A stretch of 64,000 nt of DNA from Pantoea sp. At-9b (GTDB taxonomy: Bacteria; Pseudomonadota; Gammaproteobacteria; Enterobacterales; Enterobacteriaceae), in assembly GCF_000175935.2 (NCBI RefSeq), contig NC_014837.1, positions 2,852,001-2,916,000 of the forward strand, given 5' to 3'. Under the pieces are notes generated by a model, which saw only the letters and a program-made list of their open reading frames with translations, ran no database searches and was not told the DNA's origin. Positions 40,254-51,361 of this stretch are shown here, piece after piece. Positions within the stretch are counted from its first letter, which is position 1; each line of letters opens with the position of its first letter. A program made the position numbers and the translations under genes.

Positions 40254-41774
40254 TTAAAGGTGTAATGACGCTAAACGCAGGATTTCATTCTGCGAGGTCG
40301 TTTTGGTATCAACAATGCCCGCTACCTGTCCATTACTCATCACCAGAATGCGATCGGTAATGCCCAACAGCTCTGGCATTTCAGAAGAGATAATAATGAT
40401 GCCCTTTTCTTTCTTCGCCAGTTCCGCAATCAACTGGTAAATCTCGAATTTTGCACCAACGTCAATTCCTCGCGTCGGTTCATCCAGCATTAGAATTTCC
40501 GGCTGAGTTAATAACCAGCGGCCAATAATCACTTTTTGCTGGTTACCACCAGAGAGCGATCCAATTTGAGTATGATGGCCGGGTGTTTTTACCCGCATCG
40601 CATCAATCACCCATTGGGTGTCGCTTTTCATGCGTTTATTGTCCAGCAACCCCATATTGTTTTTATACTTTCTGATATTTGAAATAAGCGAGTTAAAACC
40701 AATATCAAGGTAAGCATAAATACCGGTTGAGCGACGTTCTTCCGTTACCAGTGCAAAGCCATGGTTAATGGCTTCGTTGGCGGAGTGGTTATTAATTGCT
40801 TTCCCATGCAATTTGATGGTGCCGCCCGATTTTTCGCGAATACCAAACAGGGTCTCGACGATATCGGTACGTTTTGCCCCCACCAGACCGGCAATGCCCA
40901 GAATTTCACCTTTGTGCAGATCGAACGAGATATCGCGAATCGACGGCTGGCGCAGCGACGTCAAATGACGCACTTCCAGAATCACTTCGCCCGGCACGTT
41001 GGTTTTGTCCGGGAAGCGCTGGTTAAGCGAACGCCCCACCATCATGGCGATGATCCTATCCATATCCAGCCCTTCCAGCGGCTGGGTAGCAATCCATTGT
41101 CCGTCGCGCAGAATGGTAATTTCATCGCACAGCTGGAAAATTTCTTCCATCTTATGCGAGATATATACGATGCCGCAGCCACGATCTTTTAACTTACGGA
41201 TAATGGTGAACAGATGATTAACTTCTTTTTCCGTCAACGACGACGTTGGCTCATCCATAATAACGATTTTGGCGTCATAGGAGAAAGCTTTGGCAATTTC
41301 AATCATCTGCATTTGCGAGACGGAAAGATTGGCCACTTTGTCGCGTGGATCAATATCAATATCCAGCTCTTCAAAGATCGCTTTCGTATCGCGATACATT
41401 TTATCCTGATCAACAAACACACCTTTGCGCGGATAGCGGCCCAGCCACATGTTATCCATGACGCTGCGTTGCAGAACCAGGTTTAATTCCTGATGCACCA
41501 TCGACACGCCGTTTTCCAGCGCCTCTTTGGAGCTTTTGTAATCAATTTCTTCACCCTGAAACAGGATGCTCCCCGTATCCTTTTTATAAATCCCAAACAG
41601 GCATTTTAATAATGTGGATTTCCCGGCACCGTTTTCACCCATTAATGCATGAACCGAGTGGGGGCGCACTTTTAAATTCACATTATCTAAGGCTTTAACC
41701 CCTGGAAATGATTTTGAGACATTCGTCATCTCCAGCAGATATTCACGCTGTGTGGTCGGATTATCACTGGCCAT
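40254..41774 (-). CDS. mglA: Galactose/methyl galactoside ABC transporter ATP-binding protein MglA
   Basis: A 506-residue double ABC ATPase, the E. coli length. The first half has Walker [10 protein letters not shown] at residues 46-54, a C-loop in NLSVSQMQM and Walker B VIMDEP. The second half has a degenerate P-loop [16 protein letters not shown], normal for this family, with the signature SLSGGNQQK and [15 protein letters not shown]. It energises MglC. It is separated from mglB by 70 bases that contain a strong hairpin. Confidence 0.97.
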   Translation of the reverse strand: MASDNPTTQREYLLEMTNVSKSFPGVKALDNVNLKVRPHSVHALMGENGAGKSTLLKCLFGIYKKDTGSILFQGEEIDYKSSKEALENGVSMVHQELNLVLQRSVMDNMWLGRYPRKGVFVDQDKMYRDTKAIFEELDIDIDPRDKVANLSVSQMQMIEIAKAFSYDAKIVIMDEPTSSLTEKEVNHLFTIIRKLKDRGCGIVYISHKMEEIFQLCDEITILRDGQWIATQPLEGLDMDRIIAMMVGRSLNQRFPDKTNVPGEVILEVRHLTSLRQPSIRDISFDLHKGEILGIAGLVGAKRTDIVETLFGIREKSGGTIKLHGKAINNHSANEAINHGFALVTEERRSTGIYAYLDIGFNSLISNIRKYKNNMGLLDNKRMKSDTQWVIDAMRVKTPGHHTQIGSLSGGNQQKVIIGRWLLTQPEILMLDEPTRGIDVGAKFEIYQLIAELAKKEKGIIIISSEMPELLGITDRILVMSNGQVAGIVDTKTTSQNEILRLASLHL

Positions 41775-41814
41775 AATTTACCTGGCTAAAAAAAGCGTTG
41801 GTCAGATGCAATAA

Positions 41815-41835
41815 GGCGCGGCGAAACGCCGCGCC
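41815..41835. other. Stable hairpin between mglB and mglA
   Basis: GGCGCGGCG-AAA-CGCCGCGCC is a perfect nine-base stem with a three-base loop, nine bases after the mglB stop. E. coli also carries a palindromic element in this gap, which is associated with much higher mglB than mglA expression. Here it would protect the mglB mRNA 3' end. Confidence 0.7.
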
Positions 41836-41844
41836 CGGGACGGA

Positions 41845-42840
41845 TTACTTCACAAACTGAGACAGATTATCTTTATCTACCGGTACGTAAGGAACGCGGA
41901 CGATCTTATCAACCATCTTGAAGTTGGTGCCTTCGGTAGCAGGTTTGCCGTCAGCCAGGTTTTTCGCCATATCCAGCGTGGCTTTGGCCTGGTTTTCCGC
42001 ATCGTTCAGCACCGTACCGGCCAACGCGCCAGATTTGATCAGCGCCAGCGCTTCCGGCAGGGCGTCAACACCAAACACCGGGATAGAGGTCATGTTGTGC
42101 GCTTTCAGCGCTTCAACCGCACCCATCGCCATCGCATCGTTGTTGGCGATCACCACTTCGATTTTCTTCGAGTTCGGGCCAGACAACCAGGCGTCCATCT
42201 TATCTTTCGCCTGCGCGGTATCCCACATCGCCGTATCCATCGCTAACTGCTGGGTTTTGATACCGTCTTTGTTCAGCGTATCGATAACGTATTTAGTACG
42301 GGCTTCCGCATCCGGATGGCCCGGCTCGCCTTTCAGCAGGACATACTGAATTTCGCCGTCTTTGTTCAGATCCCAGGCCGGGGTCGCTTTCCAGTGCTTC
42401 TCAATCAATTTGCCCTGGATAACGCCAGATTCTTTGGAGTCAGTCCCTACGTAGTAGGCTTTGTCATAGCTGGCCAGCACTTTAGCGTTCGGTTCTTTGT
42501 TGAAGAACACCACCGGCACATCGTTCGCTTTCGCTTTATCAATCACCACTGCGGCAGCCGCCGGGTCCACCAGGTTGATTGCCAGTGCTTTCACGCCTTT
42601 GGCCATCAGTACGTCAATCTGATCGTTCTGTTTTGACTGGTCATTCTGCGAGTCATTCATCAGCAGCTGTACGCCGCCCACTTTCTTCGCTTCGCTCTCA
42701 ATGTCCTTACGCACCATGGACATAAAGTTGTCGTCATATTTGTAGATGGTGACGCCAATTCGGGTATCGGCGGCATGTGCAGTCGCACCAAACATCATGC
42801 TGGCAACCAGTGCTGTGAGCGTGAAAACCTTCTTATTCAT
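41845..42840 (-). CDS. mglB: D-galactose-binding periplasmic protein MglB
   Basis: A 331-residue periplasmic receptor for galactose and glucose that feeds MglAC and also serves chemotaxis through Trg. A Sec signal peptide ends at AHA (21-23), and the mature protein starts [16 protein letters not shown], as in E. coli. The calcium-binding loop [13 protein letters not shown] is intact, as are the sugar-binding residues in [13 protein letters not shown] and [10 protein letters not shown]. First gene of mglBAC, with a CRP site and GalS/GalR operator upstream. Confidence 0.97.
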   Translation of the reverse strand: MNKKVFTLTALVASMMFGATAHAADTRIGVTIYKYDDNFMSMVRKDIESEAKKVGGVQLLMNDSQNDQSKQNDQIDVLMAKGVKALAINLVDPAAAAVVIDKAKANDVPVVFFNKEPNAKVLASYDKAYYVGTDSKESGVIQGKLIEKHWKATPAWDLNKDGEIQYVLLKGEPGHPDAEARTKYVIDTLNKDGIKTQQLAMDTAMWDTAQAKDKMDAWLSGPNSKKIEVVIANNDAMAMGAVEALKAHNMTSIPVFGVDALPEALALIKSGALAGTVLNDAENQAKATLDMAKNLADGKPATEGTNFKMVDKIVRVPYVPVDKDNLSQFVK

Positions 42841-43082
42841 GGTATCTCCGGTTTTTTTATGCAGGGTATTTCATCGCGCCGTGCTGCTCTGCGGCAGACA
42901 ACGCAGTCGGTTGAAACTCTCTGATGGGTGGTTGCGTTACGCTTAAGCCGAACCCCACCGTTTTCCTGACTTCCCTGTACGTAACCGCTTCCTGAAGAAT
43001 GTTGTGAACCATTTCAATCGGCTGCTGAAACCATACCGGGGAAGGAAAACCCGGCGTTACATAATGTTTCAGTCCGGTAAGA

Positions 43083-43150
43083 CGCTGCCATCATAGTGAG
43101 CGCCATGTTAATTAACTGTGAATACAATCACAGATTGAAAACGGTTACAC
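43083..43150 (-). promoter_or_regulatory. mglBAC promoter: CRP site and GalS/GalR operator
   Basis: Plus-strand CTGTGAATACAATCACAG (43116-43133) is a near-perfect CRP palindrome. On the minus strand a TATGAT -10 box lies at 43095-43090, predicting a start near 43083, so CRP would sit at about -41. GTGTAACCGTTTTCAA (43150-43135 on the minus strand) matches the GalR/GalS operator GTGTAAnCGnTTnCAC. The operator overlaps the galS stop codon. Confidence 0.8.
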
Positions 43151-44185
43151 AGGCCCATCGCCTGAATTAGTGACGGACTCCACATTTTGCCGCTGGGCCA
43201 CGGAATGGCGACGTACCAGCGTGGGCATAAAGCAATGGGTGGCGTTGTGATCAAGCTCACCGGCTGCGCCTTTCAGCGCCAACTCAGTCGCCAGTTTTGC
43301 CATAGAAACAATGGGATAGCGCACAGTTGTCAATTGCGGATCGGTATAGCGTGAGATGGGAATGTCATCGAAACCGATGACGGAGAAATGCTGTGGCACC
43401 TGGATGCCATTGTCCTTCAGGGCCGTGAGCGCACCGGCGGCCATGCCGTCGTTATAGGAAAAAACGGCGGTTAAATGTTGGTTACGGCCAAGTAACTCCA
43501 CCATGGCCGCTTCACCGCCTTGCATATCAGGCTCCGCCTGCGCGATCCAGCTTTCCGGTGGGCGTATCCCCTGCTCTGCCAGCGCCTGTAACCAGCCTTC
43601 ACGGCGCTGGGCGACATCTTCAATCGGATGGCTGGAGCTGAGAAAACCAATGCGTTGGTGGCCCTGTTGTAACAGCATGCGCGTGGCGACCAGCGCACCG
43701 GTCACATTATCGAGGCAGACGCAACGGTCTTCATAGCCCGGAATCGTGCGATTAATCAACACCATACCCGGAACTTGTTCGAGAAATTGCGCCAGCTCAG
43801 CGTCTGAAAGCGTTTTCGCGTGCACCACCAGCGCGTTACAACGCTGGCGGATCAATACCTCAATGGCATGACGCTCTTTCTCTTCCTGATGCCAGGAATT
43901 GCTAATCAGCACGTGTTTGTGCATGCGCTGGGCGACGGTATCCACCGATTTCACCAGCGCGCCAAAGAAGGGATCGGACACGTCCATAACGACCACGCCG
44001 ATGGTATCACTGACCTGCGTTGCCAACGCCTGAGCGTTCGCGTTGGGCCGATAGCCCAGGGTTTCCACCGCTTGTAGGACGGCGTCGCGGGTATCTGGCG
44101 TAACGGCACTGCTGTTATTGAGCACTCGTGAGACGGTGGCTACCGACACACCGGCCTGACGGGCGACATCACGAATCGTTATCAT
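43145..44185 (-). CDS. galS: Transcriptional regulator GalS (mgl isorepressor)
   Basis: A 346-residue LacI/GalR-family repressor, the E. coli GalS length. The N-terminal headpiece [20 protein letters not shown] includes the helix-turn-helix, followed by the hinge helix and a periplasmic-binding-protein-like core ([20 protein letters not shown]) that senses galactose. It lies immediately upstream of mglB in the same direction, as in E. coli, and represses mglBAC and itself. An operator and CRP site lie before it as well. The TAA stop sits inside the mgl operator. Confidence 0.94.
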   Translation of the reverse strand: MITIRDVARQAGVSVATVSRVLNNSSAVTPDTRDAVLQAVETLGYRPNANAQALATQVSDTIGVVVMDVSDPFFGALVKSVDTVAQRMHKHVLISNSWHQEEKERHAIEVLIRQRCNALVVHAKTLSDAELAQFLEQVPGMVLINRTIPGYEDRCVCLDNVTGALVATRMLLQQGHQRIGFLSSSHPIEDVAQRREGWLQALAEQGIRPPESWIAQAEPDMQGGEAAMVELLGRNQHLTAVFSYNDGMAAGALTALKDNGIQVPQHFSVIGFDDIPISRYTDPQLTTVRYPIVSMAKLATELALKGAAGELDHNATHCFMPTLVRRHSVAQRQNVESVTNSGDGPV

Positions 44186-44261
44186 GCAGCTGTTCCACAG
44201 AGGAGAAAATGCGCCTGGTGCGCGTAACGGCGCTATTCTGTCAGGGCATTAGTGGGCACAG

Positions 44262-44296
44262 CGTGAATCACGTCACACGGATGAAAACGGTTACAT
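44262..44296 (-). promoter_or_regulatory. galS control region: CRP site and GalS/GalR-type operator
   Basis: CGTGAATCACGTCACA (44262-44277) matches CRP half-sites with one mismatch. ATGAAAACGGTTACAT (44281-44296) is the same operator type as before mglB, and its centre lies 19 bases upstream of the CRP centre, against 18 at mglB. This fits autoregulation of galS. Confidence 0.65.
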
Positions 44297-44332
44297 ACAA
44301 TTCTGCAACCTTTGTGATGGCCGTCATTATCT

Positions 44333-45487
44333 TTACGAGATCGCGTTACTTGATTTCCCGGCGGCCAGGGCGGTCAGTTTGCGCCATAACCACTCCATCG
44401 GCCCCTGGCGGAACGCACGAAGCCACAGAACGGAAAACAGGATATTAACCAGCCAGATAGCCGGGACGAAGGCGAGTAAATGCAGGCGGTCAAACTTCAT
44501 AAACCAACCGAAACGGTAGAACAACGTGGTGCAGATCAGCGTCTGGAGCAGGTAATTGCTGAGCGCCATGCGCCCGACACATTGAATGGCGAAGCTGAGA
44601 CGCGTGCGGGCGATTTGCGGCCAAAAGCCGAGGCAGAGTGCCGCATAGCCGAGGCTGATAAACGGGCTGGCCACATCACGCGGCACCTGTAAATAAAAGC
44701 CGCTCCAGATAAATTCCCAGCCCAGATGCCACTGTGCGATGATGCCGGGAATGGCTATCAGCCAGCCGACACTGAGCAGGATCACCGCAGCACGCCGATA
44801 ATGCTGCACGCTAAACTGGCCGCTCAGCCAGCCACTGCGCATCAGCGCCGCACCGATCAGCATTAACCCCGCCAACTGCCAACCGTATTGCGACGCCAAC
44901 GCCATCAGGCTGGATGACAGATGATCAAGCCGGTTTTGCACCGTCTCCCAGCCGCCCAGCAGTTTCCAGTACCGTTCATATTGCAGATCGGCCGCTCCGG
45001 GCAACCAGGAACGGCTGGGCTGTGGCGTGGAAATCGCGCCAAACACCAGCAGCACGCCACAGCCGACCAGATAGAGCAGTACGCCGGTTTGGAGCAAGGC
45101 GCGCTCCGATGGCACTTCGCGCAACATCCGCCAGATAATCAGCCCGACCAGGCCATAATCCAGCAGGATATCCCCTTCCCAGAAAAACACCGCGTGAATA
45201 AACCCCAGCAGCACCAATAGCGATAAACGCGAGGTTATCCAGCGACTGCCGCGTGGGATTTGCAGATGCAGGCCCGCACCAAACAGCAACGCAAACAGCG
45301 TGAGGAATTTGAGCTGTGCCAGCCCGTCCATGATCGCCCAGGTCCAGGCGTCAGATAGCGATATCTCACCCTGCCAGGCCGGGTTGAGGTAGGCAGCCGA
45401 CGGCAAACCGAAACCCACAATATTGAGCAACAGAATGCCCAGAATGGCGCAACCACGAATGAAATCCAGCGCGAGATAGCGTTGCAT
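44333..45487 (-). CDS. yeiB: DUF418 family inner-membrane protein YeiB
   Basis: A 384-residue polytopic membrane protein with about ten helices, against 385 in E. coli. LALDFIRGCAILGILLLNIV, FLTLFALLFGAGL, and near the C-terminus VGRMALSNYLLQTLICTTLFY and FRQGPMEWLWRKLT are DUF418 signatures. The function is unknown, and acyl- or polysaccharide-linked roles have been proposed for the family. The start at 45487 is taken for its AGGACACCGG site, dropping 12 unconserved codons. It lies after folE on the same strand with 53 bases between them, as in E. coli. Confidence 0.92.
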   Translation of the reverse strand: MQRYLALDFIRGCAILGILLLNIVGFGLPSAAYLNPAWQGEISLSDAWTWAIMDGLAQLKFLTLFALLFGAGLHLQIPRGSRWITSRLSLLVLLGFIHAVFFWEGDILLDYGLVGLIIWRMLREVPSERALLQTGVLLYLVGCGVLLVFGAISTPQPSRSWLPGAADLQYERYWKLLGGWETVQNRLDHLSSSLMALASQYGWQLAGLMLIGAALMRSGWLSGQFSVQHYRRAAVILLSVGWLIAIPGIIAQWHLGWEFIWSGFYLQVPRDVASPFISLGYAALCLGFWPQIARTRLSFAIQCVGRMALSNYLLQTLICTTLFYRFGWFMKFDRLHLLAFVPAIWLVNILFSVLWLRAFRQGPMEWLWRKLTALAAGKSSNAIS

Positions 45488-45540
45488 CCGGTGTCCTGAG
45501 AGAGAAATGAAAACTGGCGGCAAAAGCCGCCCAAATTAAT

Positions 45541-46206
45541 TTAGTTGTGACGTACCGCGCGCAGAAACTCCTGGCGGGTATTCTGGCTGGATTTGAACAA
45601 ACCACCCAGAGATGTGGTGGTGGTGGCGCTGGTCGCATCCTTGACGCCGCGCGCTTTCACGCAGTAATGCACCGCATCGATCGATACCGCCACGTTGTTG
45701 GTACCGAGCAGGGTTTGCAGCGCCACCAATACCTGCTGGGTCAGGCGCTCCTGCACCTGCGGACGCTGGGCAAAGAACTGCACGATACGGTTGATTTTCG
45801 ACAGGCCAATCACCTTATCTTTCGGGATGTAAGCCACGGTGGCTTTCCCGTCGATAATCACAAAATGATGTTCGCAGGTGCTGGTCAGCGTGATATCGCG
45901 CACCGTCACCATTTCATCGACCTTCATCTTGTTTTCGATAACGGTGATTTTCGGGAAATTGGCATAGTCGAGACCTGAAAAAATTTCATCCACATACATT
46001 TTGGCAATGCGATGTGGCGTCTCCATCAGGCTGTCATCTTCCAGGTCAAGATTCAGCAGCTGCATAATTTCGGTCATATGACCGGCGATCTGACGCTTAC
46101 GGGTTTCGTCGTCCATCTCGCGCACCGGGGCGCGTAACGGCGTTTCCAGGCCACGCGCCAGCAGCGCTTCATGAACCAGGGCGGCTTCCTGACTTAAGGT
46201 GCTCAT
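45541..46206 (-). CDS. folE: GTP cyclohydrolase I FolE
   Basis: A 221-residue enzyme that converts GTP to dihydroneopterin triphosphate, the first step of folate synthesis. Zinc ligands C111 and H114 in STCEHHF and C182 in HYCVKARG are in place, as is the substrate loop [20 protein letters not shown]. It forms a decamer. The start at 46206 is chosen because it gives the E. coli-like N-terminus [15 protein letters not shown]; a 46-codon upstream extension is not conserved. The leader holds a perfect hairpin CCCGCAGG/CCTGCGGG (46233-46254) about 30 bases before the ATG. Confidence 0.96.
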   Translation of the reverse strand: MSTLSQEAALVHEALLARGLETPLRAPVREMDDETRKRQIAGHMTEIMQLLNLDLEDDSLMETPHRIAKMYVDEIFSGLDYANFPKITVIENKMKVDEMVTVRDITLTSTCEHHFVIIDGKATVAYIPKDKVIGLSKINRIVQFFAQRPQVQERLTQQVLVALQTLLGTNNVAVSIDAVHYCVKARGVKDATSATTTTSLGGLFKSSQNTRQEFLRAVRHN

Positions 46207-46330
46207 CGTACTCTTCTCCGGCAGGTGATGCGCCCGCAGGTGGGAGCCTGCGGGGGAAATTCTGAGCGCGTATTGTGAAACACTCCGCGCCCTTAATCCA
46301 GCAATCAATCCGATTGGAGATGAAAGCTTT

Positions 46331-47461
46331 TCATGGAGCCGCACGACGCAGGACCAGTGCCCCGGCCAACAGTAGGCCCGCGCCGGCGACCCATAACGCC
46401 GGTTCGAGTTGATGCCACAGCAGCGAGGAGATCCACGACAACAGTGGCCCGCCGAGTTGCCCGACGGCGTAACCGGTGGTCAGCAATCCAGCCAGATAGC
46501 GCGTATGCTGCGGTGCCAGCTCACGGCCATACTGTAACGCCAGCTGCACCACGCACAGGAAACCGCCACCAATGAGCGCAGCACCGATCATCAGGCCATT
46601 CAGTCCTGGCATCACACTGGCCGCGATCACCCCCAGCGCCTGCGCCCAGAGCACCAGTGCCAGGCGGATATGGCTGCTGCCCCAGTGACGGGTCACTATG
46701 CCCAGCACAATGCCGATCACCGCCGCACCGCCAAACACCGGCCAGACAAACTGTGCAAACGCGCTGTGCGGAAAACGGGCGGCCGCCATTTGCGATAAAA
46801 AGGTCGCGGGCAGAATATAACCAAACCCGGCGAGGCTGTAGCTCAACACCAGGCGCTTCAGGTTGCCATTCAGGATCAGCGGTGCGGGTGCCTGATCGGG
46901 GCGATGCAGCTGACCTTTACGCGGTAAAAAACGGGCGATGGCGGCAATCAATACCAGCGCCAGCAGACCATAAGCGCCCCATGCCAGGGCGGCACTGGCA
47001 CCGCTGGCATGCAGCACAACCGCCAGCATACCGCTGAGGAAAATGCCGGTGCCCGGCCCGGCAAAGACCGCGGCTGACAACCCCGGACGGCCATGATGCA
47101 GCAGTTGCTCATTGCTCCACGCCGCCACCAGCACCATCGCCCAGCCGCTGGCGCAGCCAATCAGGAAACGGATCAGGCCATGTAACCACGGCCCACTGAC
47201 ACCCGCGGAGAGCAACGTCAGCACCACTGCGCCCCACACCCCCATCTGCAAGCGCCACTCAACGCGGCTGCGGGCACGCATCGCATCAAAGGAACCGCAC
47301 AGATAACCCAGGTAGTTCAGCGCGGCCACCAGACTGGCGCTGGTGAGCGTCAGTTGATGATCCTGAATCATCAACGGTACCTGCGGGGTGAAGGCAAATC
47401 GCCCAATCCCCATAGCAACCACTAAACTTAAGAATGCGCTGAGCGCGACGCGAAATGGCAT
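46331..47461 (-). CDS. YbfB/YjiJ family MFS transporter
   Basis: A 376-residue major facilitator protein with 12 hydrophobic segments. [28 protein letters not shown] is the characteristic N-terminus of this family (GIGRFAYTPLLPLM pattern), followed by [10 protein letters not shown]. The substrate is unknown. The start at 47461 follows GGGGTTGGTT and removes 12 unconserved codons. It is transcribed divergently from the LysR gene at 47564, a layout that usually means the LysR protein controls the transporter. It is not part of the E. coli order at this locus. Confidence 0.85.
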   Translation of the reverse strand: MPFRVALSAFLSLVVAMGIGRFAFTPQVPLMIQDHQLTLTSASLVAALNYLGYLCGSFDAMRARSRVEWRLQMGVWGAVVLTLLSAGVSGPWLHGLIRFLIGCASGWAMVLVAAWSNEQLLHHGRPGLSAAVFAGPGTGIFLSGMLAVVLHASGASAALAWGAYGLLALVLIAAIARFLPRKGQLHRPDQAPAPLILNGNLKRLVLSYSLAGFGYILPATFLSQMAAARFPHSAFAQFVWPVFGGAAVIGIVLGIVTRHWGSSHIRLALVLWAQALGVIAASVMPGLNGLMIGAALIGGGFLCVVQLALQYGRELAPQHTRYLAGLLTTGYAVGQLGGPLLSWISSLLWHQLEPALWVAGAGLLLAGALVLRRAAP

Positions 47462-47563
47462 AACCAACCCCTGATATTGTTTTATCACTTGCTTCAAGCA
47501 TGCGCGATGTTTAAACTCACGAAAAGTGAATAATATTAACTAAGTTGTTTACGAGAAGAGAAT

Positions 47564-48475
47564 ATGGATTTAGTCCAGTTACGCATGTTCTGTTCTGTGG
47601 CCGAAACCGGCTCGCTGGTTCGCGCGGCGGAGCAACTGCACCGTGTCCCCTCCAACCTCACTACCCGTCTGCGTCAGCTGGAGGAAGAGTTGGGCGTGGA
47701 CCTGTTTATCCGCGAGAAACAACGTATCCGTTTGTCGCCGATGGGCCACAACTTTCTGAATTACGCCCAGCGTATTCTGGCGTTGAGCGACGAGGCGATG
47801 AGTATGACACGCGCAGGCGAACCCGGTGGCAATTTTGCCCTCGGTTCGATGGAAAGCACCGCCGCGACCCGTCTGCCAGGTCTGCTGGCGGCCTATCATC
47901 AGCGTTTTCCTGCGGTGGCGCTGTCGCTGATCACCGGCACTTCGGGTGAGATCATCGATAAAGTGCGCGAAGGCACGCTGGCCGCCGCGCTGGTAGATGG
48001 CCCGGTCACCCACGATGATTTAAACGGCTGCATCGCCTTTCGCGAAGAGATGGTGCTGATCACCAGCCTTGAACACAAACCGATTATCAATGCCCGAGAC
48101 ACTCAGGGCGATACGCTGTTTGCCTTCCGCAACAGTTGTTCGTATCGCGTCAAACTTGAATCCTGGTATCGCGACAGCCAAACCGCGCCGGATAGCGTGA
48201 TGGAAATCCAGTCTTATCACGCGATGATGGCCTGTGTGGCTGGGGGGGCCGGAGTGGCGATGATCCCGGCGTCGGTACTGCATCAAATGCCCGGTAAAGT
48301 TCGGGTGCAGGAACACGCCCTACCACCAGAATATCGCGACACCGCCACCTGGCTGATGTGGCGACGTGATGCTTTCACCCCCAATGTGGAAGCGTTGAAG
48401 TATTTGATTATTGAACAATTTGACGACCGGCCGCTGAATGATGAGTTGATGCATCCTTTGCATGCAGCCGAGTAA
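47564..48475 (+). CDS. LysR-family transcriptional regulator
   Basis: A 303-residue LysR protein. The N-terminal winged helix MDLVQLRMFCSVAETGSLVRAAEQLHR, then VPSNLTTRLRQLEEELGVDL, covers residues 1-60. It is unusual in having NLTTRLRQLE in the recognition helix, as in the PtrR/PgrR-like subgroup. The effector domain follows from about residue 90. It is divergent from the YbfB-type transporter, separated by about 100 bases, and is its likely regulator. The next gene, frmA, is 66 bases downstream on the same strand, so read-through or control of the formaldehyde genes is possible but unproven. Confidence 0.86.
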   Translation: MDLVQLRMFCSVAETGSLVRAAEQLHRVPSNLTTRLRQLEEELGVDLFIREKQRIRLSPMGHNFLNYAQRILALSDEAMSMTRAGEPGGNFALGSMESTAATRLPGLLAAYHQRFPAVALSLITGTSGEIIDKVREGTLAAALVDGPVTHDDLNGCIAFREEMVLITSLEHKPIINARDTQGDTLFAFRNSCSYRVKLESWYRDSQTAPDSVMEIQSYHAMMACVAGGAGVAMIPASVLHQMPGKVRVQEHALPPEYRDTATWLMWRRDAFTPNVEALKYLIIEQFDDRPLNDELMHPLHAAE

Positions 48476-48481
48476 TTTTAA

Positions 48482-49666
<1,185 letters not shown>

Positions 49667-49678
49667 GCAGGAGGCGTT

Positions 49679-50521
49679 ATGGCATCCACTCTGGAATTGT
49701 TGGAAGAACATCGCATGTTTGGCGGCTGGCAACAGCGCTGGCGGCATCATTCAGCGGTGCTGAACTGCCCGATGATCTTCAGCATTTTTTTGCCGCCGCC
49801 GAAAGACGACACCCCGCCGCCGGTGGTGTGGTTCCTCGCCGGATTGACCTGTACCGACGAGAACTTCACCACTAAAGCGGGTGCGCAGCGCGTGGCGGCG
49901 CAGTTGGGTCTGGTGTTGATTATGCCGGACACCAGCCCGCGCGGTGACGATGTGGCGAATGACAGTGCTTACGATCTGGGCCAGGGGGCAGGATTCTATC
50001 TCAACGCCACCCAGCAGCCGTGGGCGGCGCATTACCGGATGTTCGATTACCTTAGTGCGGAGTTACCGGCGCTGGTCGCCGATAATTTCAAGCTCAGCGA
50101 GCGTCAGTCGATCATGGGGCATTCGATGGGGGGCCACGGTGCCTTACTGCTGGCATTGCGCCTTGGCGGTCGTTTCTCATCGGTTTCCGCTTTTGCGCCG
50201 ATCGTCAATCCGACGGAAGTGCCGTGGGGACAGAAGGCGTTCAGCGCTTATCTGGGAGAGGACCGTGCGGCATGGCGTGAGTACGATAGCTGTCTGTTGA
50301 TGAGTGAGGTGGAAAATCGTCTGCCGATCCTGATCGATCAGGGTGACAGCGATCAGTTCCTCGCCGATCAGCTGCGTCCGGAACGTCTGGCAGAGGTGGC
50401 ACGTGAGCAGGGTTTCCCGCTGGAGTTACGTATCCAACCGGGCTATGACCATAGCTACTTCTTTATCGCCAGCTTTGTTGAAGACCATCTGCGTTTTCAC
50501 GCGAAGCATCTGCTGGTGTAA
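49679..50521 (+). CDS. yeiG: S-formylglutathione hydrolase YeiG
   Basis: A 280-residue alpha/beta hydrolase (esterase D family) that splits S-formylglutathione to formate and glutathione. The nucleophile S149 lies in GHSMGG, with D225 in DQGDSDQFL and H258 in GYDHSYFF completing the triad. [20 protein letters not shown] is a family signature. It resembles E. coli YeiG (278 residues) more than FrmB and sits at the yeiG locus, but here it is paired with frmA. Start ATG at 49679 after GCAGGAGGCGTT. Confidence 0.94.
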   Translation: MASTLELLEEHRMFGGWQQRWRHHSAVLNCPMIFSIFLPPPKDDTPPPVVWFLAGLTCTDENFTTKAGAQRVAAQLGLVLIMPDTSPRGDDVANDSAYDLGQGAGFYLNATQQPWAAHYRMFDYLSAELPALVADNFKLSERQSIMGHSMGGHGALLLALRLGGRFSSVSAFAPIVNPTEVPWGQKAFSAYLGEDRAAWREYDSCLLMSEVENRLPILIDQGDSDQFLADQLRPERLAEVAREQGFPLELRIQPGYDHSYFFIASFVEDHLRFHAKHLLV

Positions 50522-50537
50522 CTGACAAAACCTACAC

Positions 50538-50565
50538 GTAGCGGCGCCATTAATCGCGCCGTTAC
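50538..50565. repeat. Degenerate REP-like palindrome after yeiG
   Basis: GTAGCGGCGC (50538-50547) and GCGCCGTTAC (50556-50565) form an imperfect inverted repeat with centre CATTAATC. This is a shortened, diverged copy of the family at 12252 and 17167, lying between two convergent gene ends. Confidence 0.65.
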
Positions 50566-50572
50566 GCATTAC

Positions 50573-51361
50573 TCAGACGATCGACTCAGCGACCAGCCCA
50601 TCAATCATCACCTGTGGCATCCCGCGCGAACAGCATTCAATCCGTCCACGCACGCCATAAACCTGCGCCAGCGTCTCCGGGGTAATCACCTGCACCGGTT
50701 CGCCGTCGGCCAACAGGTTGCCATCCTTCAGCATCAGCGCATGATCAGCGTGACGTAGCGCGATGTTGATATCATGCACCACCACCACGGTCACGATATT
50801 GCGCAACCGCGTTTCGCGGCGCACCAAATCCATCACGTGGAATTGGTAGTTAAGATCCAGCGCGCTCAGCGGCTCATCCAGCAACAACAACTCCGGACGA
50901 CGAATCAGCGACTGTGCCAGGCCGACCAACTGCTTTTGCCCGCCCGAAAGCTGATCGAGATAACGCATCGCCAGATGCGCGATGCCCAATTGGTCCAGCA
51001 GATGCATGATTTCCGCTTCGCTGGCTGCGCTGTGCAGGCCACCCGAGGCGCGCTGCGCCACAATGATCGACTCCAGCACATGCAGATGCACCCCGGCGGG
51101 AAGGGTTTGCGGCAGATACACCACACGCTGAGCGCGGCGGGCAAACGGCTGCGTCATCAGCTCTTCCCCATTCAGCCACAGCTCACCCTCGCCTTTGCTC
51201 AGCCCTGCCAATGCACGCAGCAGCGTCGATTTGCCGCAACCATTTGGCCCTAACAACACGGTGATTTTGCCGCGTGGCAGCTGTGGCACGTTGAGGTCTT
51301 CAATGACTTTACGTTTGGGGTAACCCGCATAAAAGTGGCTGAGACGTAATCCTTGCTCCAT
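50573..51361 (-). CDS. Iron-siderophore-type ABC transporter ATP-binding protein (FecE-like)
   Basis: A 262-residue ABC ATPase. Walker A GPNGCGKST lies at residues 38-46, and YLDQLSGGQKQLVGLAQSLIRRP carries the signature, with Walker B LLLLDEPLSALD. The FepC/FecE/BtuD type is indicated by this arrangement and by the FecCD permease beside it. The ATG at 51361 overlaps the permease stop (TGATG); the in-frame GTG at 51364 is an alternative. It probably powers uptake of an iron chelate or haem. No periplasmic binding protein gene is in this locus, so that part must be encoded elsewhere. Confidence 0.88.
   Translation of the reverse strand: MEQGLRLSHFYAGYPKRKVIEDLNVPQLPRGKITVLLGPNGCGKSTLLRALAGLSKGEGELWLNGEELMTQPFARRAQRVVYLPQTLPAGVHLHVLESIIVAQRASGGLHSAASEAEIMHLLDQLGIAHLAMRYLDQLSGGQKQLVGLAQSLIRRPELLLLDEPLSALDLNYQFHVMDLVRRETRLRNIVTVVVVHDINIALRHADHALMLKDGNLLADGEPVQVITPETLAQVYGVRGRIECCSRGMPQVMIDGLVAESIV

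Noticed and set aside
44209..44448. Plus-strand frame preceded by AGGAGAAA antisense to the galS leader and yeiB end
   Set aside because: The ribosome-site-like sequence is good, but the protein resembles nothing and the second half is antisense to yeiB.
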